Made by a program: the position numbers and the translations under genes
In this document: positions 4,711 through 8,655 of the stretch, in pieces
Layout of the letters: the number at the start of each line of letters is the position of its first letter
How positions within the stretch are numbered: position 1 is the first letter of the stretch
Source of the DNA: Candidatus Bathyarchaeota archaeon
GTDB lineage: Archaea > Thermoproteota > Bathyarchaeia > TCS64
Assembly (NCBI GenBank): GCA_030608725.1
Contig: JAUWDP010000033.1
Location: forward strand, 1 to 8,655
Direction: 5' to 3'
DNA length: 8,655 nucleotides
Notes under the pieces: generated by a model
Told to the model about the DNA's origin: nothing
Database searches by the model: none
The model's input: the letters and a program-made list of their open reading frames with translations, nothing else

Positions 4711-6387
4711 ATGGCAATACCACCGGATATTGAGATTGCACAAGGCGCCAAGCTTAAACCGATCACCGAGATCGCTGCTGGCCTCGGGCTGACCGAGGAC
4801 GACATCGAACTCTACGGGAAGTATAAGGCGAAAATCAATCCCAGTGTGCTGAGTGATAGGAAGGACAAGCCCGATGGGAAGCTGATCATAGTCACAGCAG
4901 TGACGCCGACGAAGACCGGCGAGGGCAAGACCACGATGGCCGTTGGCCTCGCCCAGGCTATGGGCCATATAGGCACGGAGAACATAGTGGTTCTGCGCCA
5001 GCCGAGCCTCGGTCCCGTGTTCGGCATCAAGGGTGGCGCGGCAGGCGGCGGATACGCCCAGGTCCTGCCCATGGAGGACATTAACATCCACTTCACCGGC
5101 GACCTCCACGCCATAACCTGCGCCCACGACCTTCTGACGAGCCTCATGGAGAACCACGTGTTCCGCGGTAACAAGTTGGACATCGACCTAAAGTCGGTCA
5201 TGTGGAAGCGTGTACTGGACATTGAATCCCGGGTCCTAAGGAAGATCGTCGTGGGCCTCGGCGACAAGAACGGTGGGGTTCCCTATGAGACGGGCTTCGA
5301 GATCACTACGGCCAGTGAGATAGCGGCAATCCACGCCATCAGCAGCGACCTGATGGACTGCAAGCAGAGGATGGGTGAGATCACAGTCGCCTACAACGGC
5401 AAGGGCGATGCTGTGAAGGCTAAGGAGATCGGCGGTGTAGGCGCCATGGCTATCCTCATGAAGGAGGCGGTGAAGCCCAACTTGGTGCAGACCCTTGAGA
5501 ACACACCGGCTATAATCCACGGCGGGCCTTTCGCCAACATTGCCCATGGCTGCCCCAGCTTGGCCGCCATCAAAACGGCCCTCAAGCTGGCTCCCTACGT
5601 CATTGTGGAGCCCGGCTTCGGAGCCGACCTGGGCATGGAGAAGTTCTGCAACATCGCCGCCCGGGCGGGTGGATTGAAGCCCGATCTGGTTGTGGTAGTA
5701 GCCACAATCAAGGCGCTGAAGAGGCACGCGGGCGTTAAGTACCGCGAGCTCAAGGAGTCCAACCCAGAGAAGGTGAAGGAAGGTCTACCTATCCTCGCCA
5801 ACGCGGTAGACAACGCCAGGAAGCATGGCCTGCGAGTGGTCGTCTGCATGAACCACTTCTACACCGACGACCAGAAGGAGATCGACGTGGTCCTTAACTG
5901 GGCGAAGGAGGGGGGCGTAGCTGCGGCTTTCACCGACACTGTCTTGAAGGGGGGCCCCGGCGGTAAAGAACTAGCAGAGCTTGTGCTGAAGGAGGTTGAG
6001 AAGGGGAGCGACTTCCACCACCTCTACCCGCTGGATATGCCGGTCGACGAGAAAATTAGAACCATCGCCACGAACATGTACAAAGTGGCCGACATCAAGC
6101 TATCGGCTAATGCTAGGAGGGATCTGAGGAAGATCAAGAAGCTGGGCGCCGAGAAGATGCCCATCTGCATGGCCAAGACCCCGCTGAGCCTAACCGACAA
6201 CCAAAGGATACTGGGTATGCCGCCGGAGGGCTACGTGCTTCCCATCGTCAGGCTCAAGCCGAGCACCGGCGTAGGATTCATCGTGGCCTACTGCGGGGAC
6301 ATCAGCACGCTGCCCGCCCACCCGAGCAAGCCAGCCGCCAACGACATGGACATCGACGAGGACGGCGTCATCAAAGGGCTGAGCTGA
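4711..6387 (+). CDS. fhs: Formate--tetrahydrofolate ligase (10-formyl-THF synthetase)
   Basis: The family joins formate to tetrahydrofolate with ATP to give 10-formyl-THF, the entry step of the folate Wood-Ljungdahl methyl branch and a source of formyl groups. The 558-residue product is full length (Moorella enzyme 559) and colinear from PPDIEIAQ to the C-terminal MDIDEDGVIKGL. The P-loop is TPTKTGEGKTT (65-75) with Lys73. The formyl-phosphate region is LRQPSLGPVFGIKGGAAGGG (95-114) with Arg96. HFTGDLHAIT follows at 127-136, PNLVQTLENTPAIIHGGPFA at 256-275 and EPGFGADLGMEKF at 300-312. Two deviations stand out against the Moorella sequence as I recall it. Gln97 replaces the Glu beside the catalytic Arg, linked to monovalent cation binding. 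Val411 replaces Trp412, which stacks on the pterin ring; the partner Phe (Phe383) is kept. AGGATGAG lies ten bases before ATG. folD begins one base after the stop. Confidence 0.94.
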   Translation: MAIPPDIEIAQGAKLKPITEIAAGLGLTEDDIELYGKYKAKINPSVLSDRKDKPDGKLIIVTAVTPTKTGEGKTTMAVGLAQAMGHIGTENIVVLRQPSLGPVFGIKGGAAGGGYAQVLPMEDINIHFTGDLHAITCAHDLLTSLMENHVFRGNKLDIDLKSVMWKRVLDIESRVLRKIVVGLGDKNGGVPYETGFEITTASEIAAIHAISSDLMDCKQRMGEITVAYNGKGDAVKAKEIGGVGAMAILMKEAVKPNLVQTLENTPAIIHGGPFANIAHGCPSLAAIKTALKLAPYVIVEPGFGADLGMEKFCNIAARAGGLKPDLVVVVATIKALKRHAGVKYRELKESNPEKVKEGLPILANAVDNARKHGLRVVVCMNHFYTDDQKEIDVVLNWAKEGGVAAAFTDTVLKGGPGGKELAELVLKEVEKGSDFHHLYPLDMPVDEKIRTIATNMYKVADIKLSANARRDLRKIKKLGAEKMPICMAKTPLSLTDNQRILGMPPEGYVLPIVRLKPSTGVGFIVAYCGDISTLPAHPSKPAANDMDIDEDGVIKGLS

Positions 6388-6388
6388 G

Positions 6389-7231
6389 ATGGCCATAATC
6401 CTGGACGGGAAAGAGACCTCCGCCACCATCATGGAGGAGCTCCAGGTCAAGGTCGACGAACTGAAGGCCAAGGGAGTCACCCCCACCCTGGCGATGGTCC
6501 TCACGGGCACGGACAAGTACAGCCGCCGCTACGTCAGGATGAAGGTGAAGCGAGCGGAGCGAATAGGCATCGAGGCCCGCCTTCACCACCTCGAGGAGAC
6601 CACCACCGAGGAGGTCGTGGAGCTCGTCGAGGGGCTCTGCAGCGACCCGGAGATCCACGGGGTCCTGGTCCAGCTCCCTGTAGCCGAGGGGCTAGAAGAG
6701 GGGGCCATCGTGGAGGCGGTCACAGCCGAGAAAGATGTCGACGGGATCTCCCCCTCAACTCTGGGGAAGATCCTCCTAGGCGAGGATTCGTTCCTGCCCG
6801 CCGGCGTCGACGCGATACTCGAACTCTTCAGGCGCTATGACCTCGACCCCGAGGGTAAGCACTGGGTCATCGCCGGCTCCACCAACTGGCTGGGGAAGCC
6901 GCTGATCGCGCACCTCTCCAACCTGGGTGTCCAGGCCACGTTCTTCGGTAAGGACGACCCGAGGATGCCGGAGCTGGTGAAGGAAGCGGATGTCCTCTGT
7001 ACTGAGCTCTCCCAGAAGCACGCAGTTACGGCAGACATGGTGAAGCCCGGGGTCATCGTTATCGACAACGGGAACAACTACGAGGGTAAGAAGGTCTACG
7101 GGGACGTGGACACGGAGGCCGTCGCCGAGGTGGCCGAGGCTATCACACCGGTGCCCGGGGGCGTCGGGCCTCTCCTCATAACGATGCTCCTCGCGAACAC
7201 CCTCGAGGCTGCCTCGAGAAGCATCGCTTAA
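6389..7231 (+). CDS. folD: FolD-type methylene-tetrahydrofolate dehydrogenase/cyclohydrolase, divergent
   Basis: FolD interconverts 10-formyl-, methenyl- and methylene-tetrahydrofolate, normally with NADP. The 280-residue product is full length. Conserved cyclohydrolase features include YVRMK with Tyr48 and Lys52, VQLP with Gln95, KDVDG with Asp118, and ITPVPGGVGP at 252-261. The dehydrogenase half departs from the family. PCTPxG is FLPAG (135-139). GRSxxVGxP is GSTNWLGKP (163-171), with Ser in place of the usual Arg, though Escherichia coli has Ala there. The CHSxT segment is FFGKDD. The GxPxF loop reads SQKHA (208-212). VIDVGIN is VIDNGNN. The C1-binding side is thus kept while the dinucleotide side is altered, so cofactor use may differ from NADP or the dehydrogenase may be weak. 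It starts one base after the fhs stop, so translation is probably coupled and the two products act in sequence. Confidence 0.9.
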   Translation: MAIILDGKETSATIMEELQVKVDELKAKGVTPTLAMVLTGTDKYSRRYVRMKVKRAERIGIEARLHHLEETTTEEVVELVEGLCSDPEIHGVLVQLPVAEGLEEGAIVEAVTAEKDVDGISPSTLGKILLGEDSFLPAGVDAILELFRRYDLDPEGKHWVIAGSTNWLGKPLIAHLSNLGVQATFFGKDDPRMPELVKEADVLCTELSQKHAVTADMVKPGVIVIDNGNNYEGKKVYGDVDTEAVAEVAEAITPVPGGVGPLLITMLLANTLEAASRSIA

Positions 7232-7264
7232 ATTCCCTCTTTCCCATTCCTTCGGTGAAAGGCA

Positions 7265-7609
7265 TTGTCCAGGGTCAATTCTAGGCGCGCCCGCCGCATG
7301 ATGAAGCAGATGGGCATGAAGATGGACGAACTCGGTGACATCGAGACCGTCACCCTCAAGGGCCCCAAGCGGGAGATCGTTATCGAGGGGGCCGCCGTCA
7401 CCTCCATCAACATGCAGGGCCAGAAGATGTACCAGATCACAGGCGGCACCGCAACAGAGACCAAGAAGGAACCGGAACTCGACATCCCCGAGGAAGACGT
7501 GCTCCTCGTCGCTCAACAGGCCAACGTCAGCGTCGACAGAGCCCGAGTCGCCCTCGAAGACGCGGAGGGGGACCTCGCCCGGGCGATCCTGATGCTATCC
7601 ACGGGTTAA
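7265..7609 (+). CDS. nac: Nascent polypeptide-associated complex protein (archaeal NAC), TTG start
   Basis: Archaeal NAC binds at the ribosomal exit tunnel as a homodimer and shields new chains. The 114-residue product has a basic N-terminus (SRRARRMMKQMGMKM, the ribosome-binding part), a NAC domain at about 24-62 (REIVIEGAAVTSINMQGQKM), a short linker, and a C-terminal UBA domain at about 74-112 (EEDVLLVAQQANVSVDRARV onward). TTG at 7265 is chosen over downstream ATGs (from 7298) because family members carry this basic stretch before MMKQMGM, and GGTGA (7254-7258) lies six bases upstream. The gene follows folD by 33 bases. That spacer is pyrimidine-rich (ATTCCCTCTTTCCCATTCCT) and has no clear TATA box. 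It may be transcribed from the fhs promoter or may hold a weak terminator. Confidence 0.9.
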   Translation: MSRVNSRRARRMMKQMGMKMDELGDIETVTLKGPKREIVIEGAAVTSINMQGQKMYQITGGTATETKKEPELDIPEEDVLLVAQQANVSVDRARVALEDAEGDLARAILMLSTG

Positions 7610-7617
7610 CCCTTCAA

Positions 7618-7650
7618 GACTCCTCTCATTGGAGGGGTTGGAGCGTGTTT
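7618..7650 (+). terminator. Possible hairpin terminator after nac
   Basis: Bases 7619-7625 pair with 7632-7638 to form a 7-bp stem, including one G-T pair, around a six-base loop. A GTGTTT stretch follows about ten bases later. The position just after the nac stop fits a transcript end. The thymine run is short, so support is weak. Confidence 0.3.
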
Positions 7651-7669
7651 CCCCGCGGGATCGACACAT

Positions 7670-7682
7670 GGATTAATAATCC
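7670..7682. promoter_or_regulatory. Palindromic AT-rich element upstream of the metallo-beta-lactamase gene
   Basis: GGATTA-A-TAATCC is a perfect 13-base palindrome that includes the TATA-like TTAATAAT (7673-7680). It lies about 70 bases before the GTG at 7747. A transcript from it would start near 7700 and have a leader of some 40-45 bases with GAGGT (7735-7739) as ribosome-binding site. It may be a promoter, an operator, or both. It is the only AT-rich block in the 137-base spacer after nac. Confidence 0.4.
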
Positions 7683-7746
7683 CCGTACGGTGTAACTAGA
7701 ACAATCCTGATTCCGAGTAATCATCCATGAGATTGAGGTCGGCTGT

Positions 7747-8562
7747 GTGGCGTTAACCGTTAGGCAGAGCAGGGGGGTCTTCGTCGAGTACGGGGAGGAC
7801 GGGATCGCCCTGGACCCCGGTCGAAAGGTGACAGACCTCCCCATCTTCGTCACCCACGCCCACGGAGACCACGCCTCCTCTTTCAAGAACCCCGAGCCCG
7901 TAAAGTACGCCACTGAGCCCACCTACAGGCTCCTCGAGGCCCTCAACTATAAGGGGCTCAACAACTGGAAGCAAGTCACCATCGGGGACAAGGTGAAGAT
8001 CGGGGAGATCGAGGTCCGGCCCCTCAACGCGGGCCACGTCCTCGGCAGCGTCCAGTACGAGGTCTCCACACCTGAGGGCACAGTCCTCTACACCGGGGAC
8101 ATCAGCATGGGGAACAGCTACACCATGGAGCCGGCGAGGGCCGTCAACTGCGACCTCCTCATCATCGAGACCACCTTCGGGGCCCCCCAGTTCAAGTTCC
8201 CCCCGAGGAAGGAGGTCGCCCTCGATATGATCCGGTGGGCCGTGATGGAGGCGATCCCCGCAGGTTACGTCCCCGCGTTCCGCAGCGACGCCCTCGGGAA
8301 CGCCCAGGAGATCATAAGCATATTCAACAGGATGACCAACCTCCCCGTGGTCACCGCGAAGAACGCCACCAAAGTAAGCGACATCTACAGGCAGTTCGGG
8401 CACAAACTCGACTACGTTGACTCCAACACACCTGAGGGGCAGGAACTCCTCGAGAGCGGGCGCTGCGTCGTCATCGCTCCCAAGGGGGCGAAACTGGGTG
8501 ATGACATCGGCCAACTACCCGGGGGAGCCGATGTTCATCGAGAACGAGGTCGCCTTCGATAA
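7747..8562 (+). CDS. Metallo-beta-lactamase/beta-CASP-like hydrolase with frameshifted C-terminus
   Basis: The product resembles archaeal exonuclease-like proteins of the metallo-beta-lactamase fold (COG1236 type), which act on RNA or DNA. Metal ligands are visible: HAHGDH (His37, His39, Asp41, His42), AGHVLGS with His97, and TGDIS with Asp118. IETTFG at 140-145 and ALGNAQE at 182-188 resemble beta-CASP-type motifs. The frame holds family-like sequence up to about residue 250 ([11 protein letters not shown]). It then reads 21 unconvincing residues to a TAA at 8562. Family-like sequence resumes one base out of frame. The last metal-binding motif (usually SDH) and the closing strand are not found in either frame, so the protein is truncated or decayed. 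GTG at 7747 is chosen because GAGGT lies seven bases upstream and no better in-frame start exists. Substrate unknown. Confidence 0.75.
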   Translation: MALTVRQSRGVFVEYGEDGIALDPGRKVTDLPIFVTHAHGDHASSFKNPEPVKYATEPTYRLLEALNYKGLNNWKQVTIGDKVKIGEIEVRPLNAGHVLGSVQYEVSTPEGTVLYTGDISMGNSYTMEPARAVNCDLLIIETTFGAPQFKFPPRKEVALDMIRWAVMEAIPAGYVPAFRSDALGNAQEIISIFNRMTNLPVVTAKNATKVSDIYRQFGHKLDYVDSNTPEGQELLESGRCVVIAPKGAKLGDDIGQLPGGADVHRERGRLR

Positions 8563-8599
8563 GCTGGAGGGAGTCGTCGACTACCTCCTCCTCCACTGA
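8498..8599 (+). pseudogene. Out-of-frame C-terminal remainder of the metallo-beta-lactamase gene
   Basis: From 8498 the +1 frame reads [14 protein letters not shown] and then [14 protein letters not shown] to a TGA at 8597-8599. The segment [11 protein letters not shown] resembles the stretch that follows the last His motif in family members (ADFDGLLEYV-like). Deleting one G from the GGG at 8496-8498 would join it to residue 250 and give a 283-residue protein. Even so, the joined protein would carry ENEV where SDHA is expected and would still end early. A sequencing indel, a real frameshift mutation, or programmed frameshifting are all open. Confidence 0.5.
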
Positions 8600-8655
8600 C
8601 CGAGGACGCCTTTTCCCTTAAGGCTGAATCCCAGGTTCCCCTTGACGTCAGCATA
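8600..8655. other. Right-edge spacer
   Basis: No start of a further gene can be seen in these 56 bases. TTTTCCCTTA at 8611-8620 is a weak thymine-rich candidate for ending the plus-strand transcript. No stem precedes it. Confidence 0.25.

Noticed and set aside
5236..5727. 163-codon open frame antisense to fhs
   Set aside because: It is a shadow of the GC-rich wobble positions of fhs. The translation is rich in His, Gly and Leu with no recognisable motif, while the sense strand encodes a full-length conserved enzyme.
6776..7516. 246-codon antisense frame across folD and nac
   Set aside because: It crosses two well-supported genes on the other strand and shows no domain of its own.
7727..7756. 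Ten-codon frame (ATG to TAA) overlapping the GTG start of the metallo-beta-lactamase gene
   Set aside because: It could be a leader peptide, but there is no ribosome-binding site of its own, no attenuator-like hairpin, and a frame this short occurs easily by chance.
7753..8514. 253-codon open frame antisense to the metallo-beta-lactamase gene
   Set aside because: It has biased Asp, Glu, Gly, Val and Leu composition typical of an antisense shadow, while the sense strand carries clear metal-binding motifs.
1..8655. Search for tRNA, rRNA, CRISPR repeats and transposases
   Set aside because: No tRNA-like T-loop or cloverleaf, no regularly spaced repeat and no transposase motif was found by eye on either strand.

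Overview
The window is chromosomal DNA from an archaeon. The supporting genes are an archaeosine-type tRNA-guanine transglycosylase (TgtA), an Sm-like protein with the C-terminal extra domain of the SmAP3 type, an archaeal MBF1, an AK6/Fap7-type P-loop kinase, an archaeal NAC with a UBA domain, and an F420-dependent methylene-tetrahydromethanopterin dehydrogenase (Mtd). Coding density is high, spacers are short, TATA-like boxes lie 25-40 bases before several starts, and starts include GTG, TTG and apparently ATC. SmAP3 together with Mtd and a folate-type C1 pair points to a TACK-side lineage such as Bathyarchaeia. That placement is inferred from gene content only, with low to moderate confidence. 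No tRNA or rRNA gene, CRISPR array or mobile element was seen, and no gene-free stretch exceeds 300 bases.

Left half (1-3794) is an RNA and translation neighbourhood. Reading leftward on the minus strand are ambf1 (2766-3266), an AK6-like kinase (2112-2708), a very small zinc-ribbon gene that appears to start at ATC (1927-2127), the SmAP3-like gene (1414-1836) and tgtA (starts at 1307, runs off the left edge). Divergent from ambf1 is a stand-alone PUA-domain protein (3330-3794) resembling the RNA-binding tails of archaeosine enzymes.

Centre (3798-7231) is a one-carbon metabolism block. mtd is on the minus strand and diverges from an fhs-folD operon on the plus strand across 82 bases. Mtd belongs to the methanopterin/F420 system, while Fhs and FolD normally belong to the tetrahydrofolate/NAD(P) system. 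Both folate-type enzymes lack residues that are normally conserved. In Fhs the Trp that stacks on the folate pterin is Val, and the Glu next to the catalytic Arg is Gln. In FolD the PCTP, GRSxxVGxP, HSxT and GxP motifs of the dehydrogenase half are altered. A hybrid or re-specialised C1-pterin pathway is the most interesting possibility here.

Right end (7265-8655) holds nac, started by TTG, and a metallo-beta-lactamase/beta-CASP-like protein whose C-terminus is displaced by a one-base frameshift and which seems to lack the last metal-binding motif.
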